Assembly (NCBI RefSeq): GCF_036924715.1
Contig: NZ_JAZHSB010000001.1
Span: 1,913,001 to 1,977,000, forward strand
Direction of reading: 5' to 3'
DNA: 64,000 nt
Origin: Bradyrhizobium sp. AZCC 1721
GTDB lineage: Bacteria; Pseudomonadota; Alphaproteobacteria; Rhizobiales; Xanthobacteraceae
Shown in pieces: positions 21,814 through 31,192 of the stretch. The notes beneath the pieces were generated by a model. That model was not told where the DNA came from and did no database searches. It saw only the letters and a list, made by a program, of their open reading frames with translations. Made by a program: the position numbers and the translations under genes. Numbering within the stretch: the first letter of the stretch is position 1; every line of letters begins with the position of its first letter.

Positions 21814-22641
21814 ATGGCGGATACCGCACAGCCAACGGCGGTCGCGCTTGGCGATGCGACAGTGGCGTTCCGTGTCGCCGGCGACCGTGTCTATACAGCC
21901 GTGGAGCAGGCCAGCCTGTCCGTCGCCGATGGCGAGTTCGTCGCCATCGTCGGGCCGACGGGTTGCGGAAAATCGACGCTGCTCAATGTCGCGGCAGGGC
22001 TCCTGAAGCCGGCGGCGGGATCGGTAAAAATCTTCGACCAGCCGCTGACCGGGTTGAATCGCGATGCCGGCTATCTCTTCCAGGCCGATGCGCTGTTTCC
22101 CTGGAAGACCGCACTCGACAACGTCGCCATCGGGCTTGAGATCAAGGGCGCGCCGCGCGAGCAGGCGTTGCAGCGCGCGCAAGGCTGGCTCACATCGGTC
22201 GGCCTCGGCGCCTTCGGTAACCGCTATCCGCACATGCTGTCCGGCGGCCAGCGCAAGCGCGTCGGCCTCGCGCAGGTTTTGATCCGCGATCCCAAGATAC
22301 TCTTGATGGATGAGCCGTTCGGTCCGCTCGACGCCCAGACAAGGCAGATCATGGGTAATCTGCTGCTCGAATTATGGAACGCCGACCGCAAGGCGGTGCT
22401 GTTTGTGACCCATGATCTCGAAGAGGCGATCGCGCTGGCCGATCGCGTCGTGATCATGTCGGCAGGGCCAAGCGCGCGCATCATCGGCGACTGGCGGGTA
22501 AAACTGCCGCGGCCGCGCGATATTTCGGAAGTCCGCATGGAGAAGGACTTTCACGAACTGCACCGGGAGATATGGAGCGTGTTGAAGGACGAAGTGATGA
22601 AGGGCTACGTACAATCCACGCGAAGTGCGGAGGCAGGGTGA
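21814..22641 (+). CDS. Nitrate/sulfonate/taurine-type ABC transporter ATP-binding protein
   Basis: 275 residues of the SsuB/TauB group. Walker A is GPTGCGKST, the signature is LSGGQRKRVGLAQVLI, Walker B is ILLMDEPFGPLD and the switch is FVTHDLEEA. GYLFQADALFPWKT is typical of this group. The start ATG follows GGGGAAGAAAAC. Its TGA overlaps the permease ATG (TGATG), so the two are translationally coupled. Confidence 0.9.
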   Translation: MADTAQPTAVALGDATVAFRVAGDRVYTAVEQASLSVADGEFVAIVGPTGCGKSTLLNVAAGLLKPAAGSVKIFDQPLTGLNRDAGYLFQADALFPWKTALDNVAIGLEIKGAPREQALQRAQGWLTSVGLGAFGNRYPHMLSGGQRKRVGLAQVLIRDPKILLMDEPFGPLDAQTRQIMGNLLLELWNADRKAVLFVTHDLEEAIALADRVVIMSAGPSARIIGDWRVKLPRPRDISEVRMEKDFHELHREIWSVLKDEVMKGYVQSTRSAEAG

Positions 22642-23429
22642 TGTCCCGCTCGACGCTGCTCCTGTTGCAATTGCTGGTCGCCGTCGTAGCCCTGGCGGTG
22701 TGGCAGTTCCTGACTACCGTGCCGGTGTTCGGAAAAATCCTGCTGCCGCCGTTTTTCTTTTCCAACCCGATTGATGTCGGCAGCCAGATCATCAAATGGT
22801 TTTCGTCAGGCGTGATCTGGAAGCACCTGATCATCACGCTGTGGGAATCGATTCTCGCCTTCGTGATCGGCTCAATCAGTGGCGTGCTGGTCGGCTTCTG
22901 GTTCGCGCGACAGCCGCGCGTCGCTGCGGTGTTCGATCCCTATGTGAAGATGATCAACGCGCTGCCGCGCGTGGTGCTGGCGCCGATCTTCACGCTGTGG
23001 CTGGGGCTCGGCATCTGGTCCAAGGTGGCGCTCGGCGTTACGCTGGTGTTCTTTATCGTGTTCTTCAACGTTTATCAGGGCGTCAAGGAAGTCTCGAACA
23101 CCGTGCTCGACAATGGCCGCATGCTCGGCATGAACGAGCGGCAGTTGATGCGGCACGTCTACTGGCCCTCGGCGCTGTCGTGGATGTTCTCCTCGCTGCA
23201 CACGTCGGTGGGTTTTGCGGTGGTCGGCGCCGTGGTCGGCGAATATCTGGGCTCGGCCGCCGGTCTCGGCTACCTGATCCAGCAAGCCGAAGGCGTGTTC
23301 GACGTCGCCGGCGTCTTCGCCGGCATGTTCGTGCTGTCGGCTTTCGTCATATTGATCGACATGGGCGTGACGCTGGTCGAACGGCGGCTTCTGGTATGGC
23401 GGCCAGCGGCGGCGGAGGGCAGGGGGTAA
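22641..23429 (+). CDS. Nitrate/sulfonate/taurine-type ABC transporter permease
   Basis: 262 residues, six helices, SsuC/TauC type. The coupling loop is VLDNGRMLGMNERQLMRHVYWP, just before the last helices. ATG 22641 overlaps the ATPase stop by one base. An upstream extension to 22572 runs inside the ATPase gene and is rejected. It works with the ATPase before it and the binding protein after the repeat. Confidence 0.9.
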   Translation: MSRSTLLLLQLLVAVVALAVWQFLTTVPVFGKILLPPFFFSNPIDVGSQIIKWFSSGVIWKHLIITLWESILAFVIGSISGVLVGFWFARQPRVAAVFDPYVKMINALPRVVLAPIFTLWLGLGIWSKVALGVTLVFFIVFFNVYQGVKEVSNTVLDNGRMLGMNERQLMRHVYWPSALSWMFSSLHTSVGFAVVGAVVGEYLGSAAGLGYLIQQAEGVFDVAGVFAGMFVLSAFVILIDMGVTLVERRLLVWRPAAAEGRG

Positions 23430-23447
23430 GCATTCCGGCCTCTCCAC

Positions 23448-23566
23448 CGTCATTGCGAAGAGCATAGCGACGAAGCAATCCATGGCTCCGCGTGTGGCGG
23501 CATGGATTGCTTCGCGGAGCCTGTCATCGGGCGCGCATTCGCGCGACCCGTTGGCTCGCAATGACG
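23448..23566. repeat. Interspersed palindromic repeat, family C
   Basis: Starts CGTCATTGCGA and ends TCGCAATGACG, perfect inverted ends. Internally, GAAGCAATCCATGGCT pairs with CATGGATTGCTTCGCGG. A partial relative lies at about 14308-14337 (CGTCATTGCGACCCGTTGGC). It sits inside the ABC operon between permease and binding-protein genes, so the transcript may fold here and lower or protect part of the message. Confidence 0.75.
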
Positions 23567-23639
23567 GAGATGGTTCGGAAGTGCGTCTTCTCAAGCCCCA
23601 GCCGCTGCTCTATCTTGCCGCCAACGAATGGAGGAACTC

Positions 23640-24668
23640 ATGAAGAAACTGTTCGGCCGGCTGGCCGCTACGCTGCTGGCACTGACCCTGACCTCGGGAT
23701 TTGCCGCAGCGCAAAGCAAGGTCACCATCGCCATCGGCGGCGGCGCCTGCCTGTGCTATCTGCCGACCGTGCTCGCCAAACAGCTCGGCGAATATGAAAA
23801 GGCGGGCGTGGCGGTCGAGCTGGTCGACCTCAAGGGCGGCTCGGACGCGCTGAAAGCCGTGCTCGGCGGCAGCGCCGACGTGGTCTCGGGCTATTTCGAC
23901 CATTGCGTCAACCTGGCCGCCAAGAAGCAGGAGCTGCAGTCCTTCGTGATCTACGACCGCTATCCCGGCCTGGTGCTGGTCGTGTCGCCCGCGCACACCA
24001 GCGAGATCAAATCGATCAAGGATCTGGCCGGCAAGAAGGTCGGCGTCAGCGCGCCGGGCTCCTCGACCGACTTCTTCTTAAAATATCTGTTGAAGAAGAA
24101 CGGCCTCGATCCGACCAGCGCGGCGGTGATCGGCGTCGGCTTAGGGGCCACCGCGGTGGCGGCGATGCAGCAGGGCCAGATCGACGCAGCCGTGATGCTC
24201 GACCCCTCCGTCACCGTTTTGCAGGGCAGCCATCCGGATTTGAAGATACTGGCCGACACCCGCACGCAAAAGGACACGCTGGCCGTGTTCGGCGGCGAGT
24301 ATCCGGGCGGTGCGCTCTACACCACGGCGGCCTGGATCAACTCGCACGAGAAGGAAGTGCAGGCGCTGACCAACGCGATCGTCAACACGCTCAACTGGAT
24401 CCATTCGCATTCGCCGGAAGAGATCATGGCGAAGATGCCGGAGGGAATGGTCGGCAAGGACAAGGCGCTCTATCTCGCCGCGCTGAAGAACACGATCCCG
24501 ATGTACTCGCAAACCGGTTTGATGGACCCGAAGGGCGCCGACGCAGTGCTCGCCGTCTTCAGCGAAGGCTCGCCCGAGGTGGCGAAAGCCAATATCGACG
24601 TGACCAAGACGTATACCAACAAATATGTCGAGCAGGCCAAGAAGACCACGGGCGCCAATCCGAAGTGA
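23640..24668 (+). CDS. ABC transporter periplasmic substrate-binding protein (nitrate/taurine type)
   Basis: 342 residues. A signal peptide (KKLFGRLAATLLALTLTSG.. cut after FAAA) is followed by an SsuA/THI5-like domain. IGGGACLCYLPTVLAKQLG replaces the usual F..Y.A..KG entry motif and carries two unusual Cys residues. LKGGSDALKAVLGGSADV is the typical ligand-lobe segment. It belongs with the ATPase and permease at 21814-23429. The ligand is not predictable. Confidence 0.88.
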   Translation: MKKLFGRLAATLLALTLTSGFAAAQSKVTIAIGGGACLCYLPTVLAKQLGEYEKAGVAVELVDLKGGSDALKAVLGGSADVVSGYFDHCVNLAAKKQELQSFVIYDRYPGLVLVVSPAHTSEIKSIKDLAGKKVGVSAPGSSTDFFLKYLLKKNGLDPTSAAVIGVGLGATAVAAMQQGQIDAAVMLDPSVTVLQGSHPDLKILADTRTQKDTLAVFGGEYPGGALYTTAAWINSHEKEVQALTNAIVNTLNWIHSHSPEEIMAKMPEGMVGKDKALYLAALKNTIPMYSQTGLMDPKGADAVLAVFSEGSPEVAKANIDVTKTYTNKYVEQAKKTTGANPK

Positions 24669-24706
24669 GGGGATAGGATCGACGTGAAATCGGGCGATGT
24701 GAAGCT

Positions 24707-25423
24707 ATGAGTGGCACGAGGCCTCCGGCCATTCATCGCGTCAGCACGCTCGATCTTGTGGTCGAAACGTGGGCGTGGCCGTTTGCGGAAGCGCGGCGCG
24801 CGGACATCGATGCGCATTTTTCCGAGAAGCAGCGCGAAAGGCCTACACTGTGGAACGGCCGCGTTCTGCTCGGGCGCAACCCGGTGTTTTCCGGCGACCG
24901 TTTGAGCGCCAGCTATTTCGAAACCGACTTCGCCAGTTTTCTGGCCTGGCGCGACTGGGGCTTTCCCGACGCGAGCGTGTTCAACGGTTTCGGCATGGGC
25001 GCGCTACTCTGCGCCGACGGCGCCCTTGTGCTCGGCGAGATGGGTCCGCACACGGCGAATGCCGGGCGCATCTATTTTCCGTCAGGCACGCCGGACCTCG
25101 ACGATATCAGGGACGGGACGGTCGATATCTCCGGCAGCGTCACGCGCGAGCTAGAGGAAGAGACCGGCCTTGCCCCCGGCGAATACGACAGCGAGCCGCA
25201 TTGGCATTGCTTCCACACCGGGCCTGCGCTCGCGATGATCCGCGTTCTGCGCGTCGATATGCCGGGCGACGCGCTGCGCGAGCGGATCGAGCGCAATCTT
25301 GCCTCGCAGCGTCAGCCGGAACTGTCGGCCATTCACGTCGTGCGCAGCGCGCGCGATCTGAATTCGGCAATGCCGCGTTTTGTCACGGCGTTCATCGAGG
25401 CGCAGCTCGCTTCCCGGCCGTGA
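24707..25423 (+). CDS. Nudix-like hydrolase with partial Nudix box
   Basis: 238 residues. The C-terminal half of the Nudix box is intact (RELEEETGL, residues about 146-154), but the Glu expected eight residues before its Arg is Val and the leading Gly is displaced. SGTPDLDDIRDGTVD precedes it. Some Nudix families with long N-terminal regions, including NUDT-like proteins, show this. It probably cleaves a nucleoside-diphosphate-linked compound. It stands alone between two ABC operons. Confidence 0.65.
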   Translation: MSGTRPPAIHRVSTLDLVVETWAWPFAEARRADIDAHFSEKQRERPTLWNGRVLLGRNPVFSGDRLSASYFETDFASFLAWRDWGFPDASVFNGFGMGALLCADGALVLGEMGPHTANAGRIYFPSGTPDLDDIRDGTVDISGSVTRELEEETGLAPGEYDSEPHWHCFHTGPALAMIRVLRVDMPGDALRERIERNLASQRQPELSAIHVVRSARDLNSAMPRFVTAFIEAQLASRP

Positions 25424-25524
25424 CGCGCGCAATGCGCTTGACATCTGGTCGCGCTACCAATGTGATAGGCGCCAACCAAGAACAAGAAAATGCAGTGCAC
25501 AAAAAATAATCCAGGGAGGATTCC

Positions 25525-26835
25525 ATGCCGGGGCGCAAAACTGCACGCCTTCTCGTCGGGCTGTCTGCCGCAATCGCGGTGCTGGGGATGGCGGTTTCCG
25601 CCGAGGCTCAGGAAAAGAAAATCAAGATCGGCGTCATCTACGATCTGACTGGCCCGCTCGCCGGCGGCGGTTCGGAGCTGCAATATATCGGCGCCAAGAT
25701 CATGCTCGACCAGTACGTCAAGACCGGCGTCGAGGGTTACAAGGTCGAAGCGGTTTATGCCGACGCCCAGAGCAAGCCCGACGTCGCCATCAACGAGGCA
25801 GTGCGGCTGATCGAGCAGGAAAAGGTCGACATGCTGCTCGGCTTCTACTCGTCGGCGCAATGCGTGCCGGTGGCCGGGCGCGTCGAGCAGCTCAAGAAGT
25901 TCATGTGGATCACCACCTGCATTTCTTCCGCCGTGCTCGACAACAAGAACTTCAAATACGTATTCCGGCCGCAAGCCTCCGGCGACCAGTTCGGCCTGAT
26001 GACGATGGATTTCATCGCGCAGAATTCCAAGGCCAAGCTCGGCAAGGAGCCGAAGGATCTGCGCGTTGCCATCATCCACGAGGACGGCGCCTACGGCGTC
26101 GACGTCTCCAAGGGCAACGAGGCCGGCGCCAAGAAGGCCGGCTTCAACATCGTGTTGAAGGAAGGCTATTCTGCCACGGCGCCGGATCTTTCTTCGTTGG
26201 TGACGAAACTGAAGCGCGCCCGGCCCGACGTGGTCTTCCACACCGGCTACAACCCCGACATCACCTTGTTCGGCCGCCAGGCGCGCGAGCAGGGCCTGAA
26301 ATTCGCTGCTCTGGTCGGCCACGGCGCAGGCTATGGCGTCTACGAAAAGCTGAAGGAAGGTCTGGGCTCCGACGTCAACTACGTCTTCAACACCGATCCG
26401 ATCTCGATCTGGCTCGCCAACCAGAAATCGATGGATCCGAAGCTGCCGCCGGTCATCAAGATGGTCGGCGAGGAGTTCGACAAGGCCAAGCCGGGTGTCG
26501 CGATTCGCTCCGCGCATGTCGGCATGGCGGCGTCCAACACCTATCTGTTCCTGACCGAGGTGTTGCCGCGCGCCATCAAGAAATATGGCGGGGTCGATCC
26601 CGATGCGTTGCGCAAGGCCGCGCTCGAGACCGATATTCCCGAAGGCGGCACCATGCTGGGCTTCGGCGTCAAGTTCCACGGCGAGGGCGCCCAGATGGCC
26701 GGCCAGAACGAACGCTCGTTCCCCGTTGTTATCCAGTATGTTGACGATAAGTCGTATGTGGTGTGGCCGAAGAGCCAGGCGCAGCGCGAGGCCGTGCTGC
26801 CGCTACCGAAGGGAACCACGTTCAGCAACCAGTAA
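25525..26835 (+). CDS. Branched-chain amino-acid/amide ABC transporter substrate-binding protein
   Basis: 436 residues. The signal peptide (residues 1-28, ending AEAQ) precedes a type I periplasmic-binding fold of the LivJ/Leu-BP group. IKIGVIYDLTGPLAGGG is the first strand and ligand loop, and VDMLLGFYSSAQCVPVAG follows. It is the first gene of the liv operon and has an AGGGAGGA ribosome site. The ligand may be an amino acid, amide or aromatic acid; these proteins are not specific by sequence. Confidence 0.92.
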   Translation: MPGRKTARLLVGLSAAIAVLGMAVSAEAQEKKIKIGVIYDLTGPLAGGGSELQYIGAKIMLDQYVKTGVEGYKVEAVYADAQSKPDVAINEAVRLIEQEKVDMLLGFYSSAQCVPVAGRVEQLKKFMWITTCISSAVLDNKNFKYVFRPQASGDQFGLMTMDFIAQNSKAKLGKEPKDLRVAIIHEDGAYGVDVSKGNEAGAKKAGFNIVLKEGYSATAPDLSSLVTKLKRARPDVVFHTGYNPDITLFGRQAREQGLKFAALVGHGAGYGVYEKLKEGLGSDVNYVFNTDPISIWLANQKSMDPKLPPVIKMVGEEFDKAKPGVAIRSAHVGMAASNTYLFLTEVLPRAIKKYGGVDPDALRKAALETDIPEGGTMLGFGVKFHGEGAQMAGQNERSFPVVIQYVDDKSYVVWPKSQAQREAVLPLPKGTTFSNQ

Positions 26836-26868
26836 GAGCCGGGCAAACGGCTAAGCGGAGGTTCTGGA

Positions 26869-27636
26869 GTGCTGACGGTAGACGGATTGGTGAAACGCTT
26901 CGGCGGCTTCACCGCTGTTAACAACGTGTCGTTCCGGGTCGAGCAGGGCGAGATTCTCGGCCTGATCGGGCCGAACGGCTCCGGCAAGAGCACGATCTTC
27001 AACATGCTGTCGGGCACGCTGATCCCGACGGCAGGATCGATTGTGTTCAACGGAACGGAGATCGCGGGCAAGGCGCCGCACCGCATCATCAACGGCGGCA
27101 TTGGCCGCACCTTCCAGATCCCACGGCCGTTTCACCGGCTCACGATATTCGAGAATGTGGCGCTCGCAGGCTATTACGGTCAGGGCAGCCACAGCCGCGC
27201 CCGCGCGGACGAGGCCGCCGAACGCGCGCTGGCCATGGTCGGCCTGCCGACCAACCGCCACGCCGGCGTCGATGGCTTGGGTGCCGCCGGCCTGAAAAAA
27301 CTCGAACTCGCCAAGGCGCTCGCCACCGGGCCGAAACTTCTGCTCGCCGACGAAAGCCTCGGCGGGCTCGACGAGCACGAGATGGATCAGGCCGCCGACA
27401 TGCTGCGCAAGATCCGCGACGAGCTCGGCATCACCATCATCTGGGTCGAGCATATCATGGGCGTGTTGATGCGGGTGGTCGACCGCGTGATGGTGCTCGA
27501 TCACGGCGAGAAGATTTCGGAAGGCCTGCCGAGCGCGGTGGCGAGCGATCCAAGGGTGATCGAGGTCTATCTCGGGACGGATGCGGATTCGAGCCAGGCT
27601 GCGGCGGCGGAAGCGCGCCGGCGGGCAGGGGTGTAA
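26869..27636 (+). CDS. livG: Branched-chain amino-acid ABC transporter ATP-binding protein LivG
   Basis: 255 residues from GTG 26869, after GGAGG. Walker A is GPNGSGKST. The signature region reads LGAAGLKKLELAKALA in place of LSGGQ, a variation in the usually conserved Gly-Gly. Walker B is LLLADESLGGLD, with Ser where Pro is usual, and the switch is WVEHIMGV. The BCA_ABC_TP_C-like tail HGEKISEGLPSAV is present. It pairs with LivF. Confidence 0.9.
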   Translation: MLTVDGLVKRFGGFTAVNNVSFRVEQGEILGLIGPNGSGKSTIFNMLSGTLIPTAGSIVFNGTEIAGKAPHRIINGGIGRTFQIPRPFHRLTIFENVALAGYYGQGSHSRARADEAAERALAMVGLPTNRHAGVDGLGAAGLKKLELAKALATGPKLLLADESLGGLDEHEMDQAADMLRKIRDELGITIIWVEHIMGVLMRVVDRVMVLDHGEKISEGLPSAVASDPRVIEVYLGTDADSSQAAAAEARRRAGV

Positions 27637-27638
27637 GT

Positions 27639-28343
27639 ATGCTCGAACTCAGATCGCTCGACGCGGGTTACGGCAGCTTCCAGGCATTGTTCGGCATCAA
27701 TCTCGAGGTCAGGGCGGGCGAGGCTGTCGGCGTGATCGGCCCGAACGGCGCCGGCAAGACCACGCTGATGCGCGTGATCTCGGGCTTGATCCGCCCCACG
27801 GAAGGTTCGATCACGATGGAAGGCCGCGACGTCGTCGCGACGCCGGCGCATCGAATCGTCGATCTCGGCATTGCCCACGTGCCGGAGAACCGCCGGCTGT
27901 TTCCGCGGCTCACCGTCGACGACAATCTGAAGATGGGCGCCTACATGCCCGGCGCGCGCGCCAAATATGCCGAGCGGCTCGAATTCGTGTTCGATCTGTT
28001 CCCGCGCATGAAGGAACGGCGCAGCCAGATGGCCGGCACGATGTCGGGCGGCGAGCAGCAGATGTGCGCGATCGGCCGCGCGCTGATGTCGGATCCGAAA
28101 TTGCTCCTGCTCGACGAGCCTTCGGCGGGGCTCGCGCCGGTGGTGGTGCAGCAGGTGTTCGAGCTGGTGAAGCGAATTCGCTCTGGCGGGCTGACGGTTC
28201 TGATCGTCGAGCAGAACGTACAGCAGGTGCTGAAGGTGGTCGATCGCGCGTACCTGCTGGAGGCCGGCACCATCCGAGCGTCCGGCACGTCGGAAGAGAT
28301 GATGAAGACCGATACGATCAAGCAGGCATATTTGGGCGTTTAG
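27639..28343 (+). CDS. livF: Branched-chain amino-acid ABC transporter ATP-binding protein LivF
   Basis: 234 residues. Walker A is GPNGAGKTT, the signature is MSGGEQQMCAIGRALM, Walker B is LLLLDEPSAGLAP and the switch is VEQNVQQ. The family motif AHVPENRRLFPRLTV is present. The start codon comes two bases after the livG stop, so translation is coupled. Confidence 0.93.
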   Translation: MLELRSLDAGYGSFQALFGINLEVRAGEAVGVIGPNGAGKTTLMRVISGLIRPTEGSITMEGRDVVATPAHRIVDLGIAHVPENRRLFPRLTVDDNLKMGAYMPGARAKYAERLEFVFDLFPRMKERRSQMAGTMSGGEQQMCAIGRALMSDPKLLLLDEPSAGLAPVVVQQVFELVKRIRSGGLTVLIVEQNVQQVLKVVDRAYLLEAGTIRASGTSEEMMKTDTIKQAYLGV

Positions 28344-28349
28344 GGCAAA

Positions 28350-29237
28350 GTGAGCATGCAGGCATTCCTCGAGACCTTCGACATCTACCTGCTGGAAGCC
28401 GTGGTCAACGGCATCCTGCTCGGCGGCGTGCTGGCGCTCTTGGCGCTCGGGCTCAATCTGATCTTCGGCGTCATCGACGTCACCTGGATCTGCTACGCCG
28501 AGCTGGTCATGATCGGGATGTACGGCATGTACTACATGGTCCAGGTGTTCGGCCTGCCGTATTGGGTCGCAGCGCCGATCGCGATCCTGCTGGTCGCAGC
28601 CCTTGGCGCGCTCCTGCATTACATCGTCATCGCGCCGCTGCTTACCGCGCCGCCGATCAACCAGTTGCTCGCGACCGGCGGCGTGCTGTTCATCCTGCAG
28701 AGCTTCGCCACGGTCGCGTTCGGCATCGACTTCCGCAACCTCGGCATTCGCCTGCCGGTGCTGGCGATCGGCGACATGCATTTCAGCTATTCGCGGCTGC
28801 TCGCCTTCGTCGCCGCCTTGCTCGGCATGCTGGCGATCTACTTCTTCATGAAGCGCACCTATACCGGCACGGCGATCCGCGCCGTTGCGCAGGACCGCCA
28901 GATCATGTCGCTGATGGGGGTCGATACCAAGCGTATCTATCTCATCACCTCGGCGATCGGCGGCGCGCTCGCCGGCCTCGCCGCCTGCCTGCTGGTGCTG
29001 CAGTATGACGTGCATCCGTTCGTCGGGCTGTCGTTTGGGCCGATCACGTTCTTGATCTGCGTGCTCGGCGGGCTCGGCAATTTCGTCGGCGGTTTCATTG
29101 CGGCGTTCGTGTTCGCCCAGATCATTTCGCTGGGCGGCCTGTACTCCGACCTCGAATGGGGTTACGTGCTGGCCTTTGCCTTCTTCATCGTCATGATGTT
29201 CATCCGGCCCGCGGGCCTTTTGGCGAGGCGCTCGTGA
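28350..29237 (+). CDS. livH: Branched-chain amino-acid ABC transporter permease LivH
   Basis: 295 residues, about eight helices. The family opening VNGILLGGVLALLALGLNLIFG and the coupling loop IRAVAQDRQIMSLMGV are clear. The start is GTG 28350, with ATG 28356 as alternative. The last four bases (GTGA) overlap the start of livM. Confidence 0.92.
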   Translation: MSMQAFLETFDIYLLEAVVNGILLGGVLALLALGLNLIFGVIDVTWICYAELVMIGMYGMYYMVQVFGLPYWVAAPIAILLVAALGALLHYIVIAPLLTAPPINQLLATGGVLFILQSFATVAFGIDFRNLGIRLPVLAIGDMHFSYSRLLAFVAALLGMLAIYFFMKRTYTGTAIRAVAQDRQIMSLMGVDTKRIYLITSAIGGALAGLAACLLVLQYDVHPFVGLSFGPITFLICVLGGLGNFVGGFIAAFVFAQIISLGGLYSDLEWGYVLAFAFFIVMMFIRPAGLLARRS

Positions 29238-30214
29238 ATTCCCGCTACACCGCCTGGGCCGTTGGACTAGCTGCGCTGATCGCGCTGCCCTTCGTCTATC
29301 GTGAGCCTTATCACCTGCACATCCTGGTGCTGATCCTGATCTGGTCGTTCGCCTACACTTCGTGGTCGATCATGGGCCGCTTCGGGTTGGTTTCGCTCGG
29401 CCATGGCGGCTTCATGGGCGTCGGCGCCTATGTCACGGCGCTGTTGTGGAACCACCTCGACATCACGCCCTGGATCGGCATTCCGCTCAGCATGGTGGCG
29501 GCGGGCTTGCTGGCGCTGGTGGTCGCCTATCCCTGCTTCCGCTTCCGCATCACCGGGCACTATTTCGTGCTGGTGACGCTGGCGCTGTCCGGCATCGTGC
29601 TGCAGGTCATCACCGCGACGCGTGATTACACCGGCGGTTCGCTCGGCTACACGCCGAACCGCGCGCCCAGCGGCCGGGGGCTGCTGGCGCTGCAGTTCGA
29701 CGACAAGACGACGTGGTATCTGATCGCGCTCGGCGTCTGGGTGGTGGGCCTTCTGATCTGGCGCTGGGTCGACCGCAGCATGAGCCGCTACGCCATGGAG
29801 GCGATCTCGGAGGACGAGGACGCGGCGGCTGCGGCCGGTGTCAACGTGACAGCCGAAAAGCTCAAGATCACGCTGATCTCTGCCTTGATGACCGCGCTCG
29901 CCGGCGCGCTGTACTGCCAGTACCAGATGTTCATCTCGCCGGACACGGTCAGCGGCATTGCGGTGTCGCTGCAGATGGTGTTCGCCGTCATCGTCGGCGG
30001 GCTCTATGTCTCGCTCGGGCCGACGATCGGCGCCATCATCACCATCCTGCTCGCGGAAGGGCTGCGGATCGGCTTCGGTACCAAGGCGGTCGGCTGGGAC
30101 AACCTGGTCTACGGCGTTTTGCTGGTGGTCTTCATCATCTTCCTGCCCAAGGGCATTCTGGGTAGCGTCCTCGACAAACTGAAGGCGCAACCGAAAAAGC
30201 CCAAGACCACATGA
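29234..30214 (+). CDS. livM: Branched-chain amino-acid ABC transporter permease LivM
   Basis: 326 residues, about nine helices. GRFGLVSLGHGGFMGVGAY is the LivM signature, and the coupling segment MEAISEDEDAAAAAGVN precedes the last helices. GTG 29234 gives a 4-base overlap with livH. An upstream frame extension to 29156 lies inside livH. It ends in a Lys/Pro-rich tail and overlaps the PPK2 start as ATGA. Confidence 0.92.
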   Translation: MNSRYTAWAVGLAALIALPFVYREPYHLHILVLILIWSFAYTSWSIMGRFGLVSLGHGGFMGVGAYVTALLWNHLDITPWIGIPLSMVAAGLLALVVAYPCFRFRITGHYFVLVTLALSGIVLQVITATRDYTGGSLGYTPNRAPSGRGLLALQFDDKTTWYLIALGVWVVGLLIWRWVDRSMSRYAMEAISEDEDAAAAAGVNVTAEKLKITLISALMTALAGALYCQYQMFISPDTVSGIAVSLQMVFAVIVGGLYVSLGPTIGAIITILLAEGLRIGFGTKAVGWDNLVYGVLLVVFIIFLPKGILGSVLDKLKAQPKKPKTT

Positions 30215-31125
30215 GCAAGAAGCCGCAGCCATCGCTGGCAGATGAACTAAAACCCTATGTCGCCCCGTTCCGCTACGACAGCTCGGGCGAATTTCACCTC
30301 AAGTCGCACAAGACCAATGAGAAGGGCGGTCTCGACAAGGAGGGGGCGACCAGGATCATCGAGGCCAATCGTAAGCGACTGAACGATTTCCAGGAAAAAC
30401 TCTACGCCCAGGACCGCTGGTCGCTGCTGCTGATCTTCCAGGGTATGGATGCCGCCGGCAAGGACAGTGCGATCAAGAGCGTGTTCGAGGGCGTCAACCC
30501 GCAGGGCTGCGAGGTCACTTCGTTCAAGCAGCCGTCGACCAAGGAACTCGACCACGATTTCCTCTGGCGCAGCATGATCGCGCTGCCGGAGCGCGGCCGG
30601 ATCGGTATCTTCAATCGCTCTTATTATGAAGAATGCCTGGTGGTGCGGGTGCACCAGGAAATTCTCGGCAGGCAGAAGTTGCCGCCGCAACTCGTCACCA
30701 AAAACATCTGGAAGGAGCGCTTCGAAGACATCTCTTCGATGGAGCGCTACCTGGCGCGCAACGGCACCGTGATCCTGAAGTTTTTCCTGAATGTATCGAA
30801 GGAAGAACAGCGCGAACGCTTCCTCGAACGGCTGGAAGAGCCCGCCAAGAACTGGAAGTTTTCGACGGCCGATATCGGCGAGCGCGCGCTGTGGGCGAAA
30901 TACCAGGCCGCCTACCAGGATATGATCCGCCACACCGCCTCGCAGGCGGCGCCCTGGATCGTCGTCCCCGCCGACCACAAATGGTTCGCCCGCGTGGTGA
31001 TCGGCTCGACGATCGTTAGCGCGCTCGACAGACTCGATCTGCATTTTCCAAAGGTCGACAATGCCGACCGCAGCGAATTCGCCAAAGTGCGCGAGGCGCT
31101 GCTGAATGAGGGGAACGCGAAGTAG
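30211..31125 (+). CDS. PPK2-family polyphosphate kinase
   Basis: 304 residues, class I PPK2 size. The Walker A-like loop is FQGMDAAGKDSA, the second conserved block is IGIFNRSYYEECLVVRVH, and the lid region follows (about residues 190-230). It transfers phosphate between polyphosphate and nucleoside di- or monophosphates. The ATG overlaps the livM stop (ATGA), so it is part of the liv transcript, an unusual place for it. The facing gene encodes a CHAD protein, a domain known to bind polyphosphate. Confidence 0.92.
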   Translation: MSKKPQPSLADELKPYVAPFRYDSSGEFHLKSHKTNEKGGLDKEGATRIIEANRKRLNDFQEKLYAQDRWSLLLIFQGMDAAGKDSAIKSVFEGVNPQGCEVTSFKQPSTKELDHDFLWRSMIALPERGRIGIFNRSYYEECLVVRVHQEILGRQKLPPQLVTKNIWKERFEDISSMERYLARNGTVILKFFLNVSKEEQRERFLERLEEPAKNWKFSTADIGERALWAKYQAAYQDMIRHTASQAAPWIVVPADHKWFARVVIGSTIVSALDRLDLHFPKVDNADRSEFAKVREALLNEGNAK

Positions 31126-31160
31126 GGTGGGCAAAGGCGCACTTGCGCCGTGCCCACCAA
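31125..31160. repeat. Short palindromic repeat, family D copy 1
   Basis: GGTGGGCAAAGGCGCACTTG on the left pairs with GCGCCGTGCCCACC on the right. It is nearly identical to the first half of 35054-35146. It directly follows the PPK2 stop and may terminate the liv-PPK2 transcript. Confidence 0.65.
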
Positions 31161-31192
31161 TGGTGCCGAGTGAGGTGAGCACGCTGGTCAGG

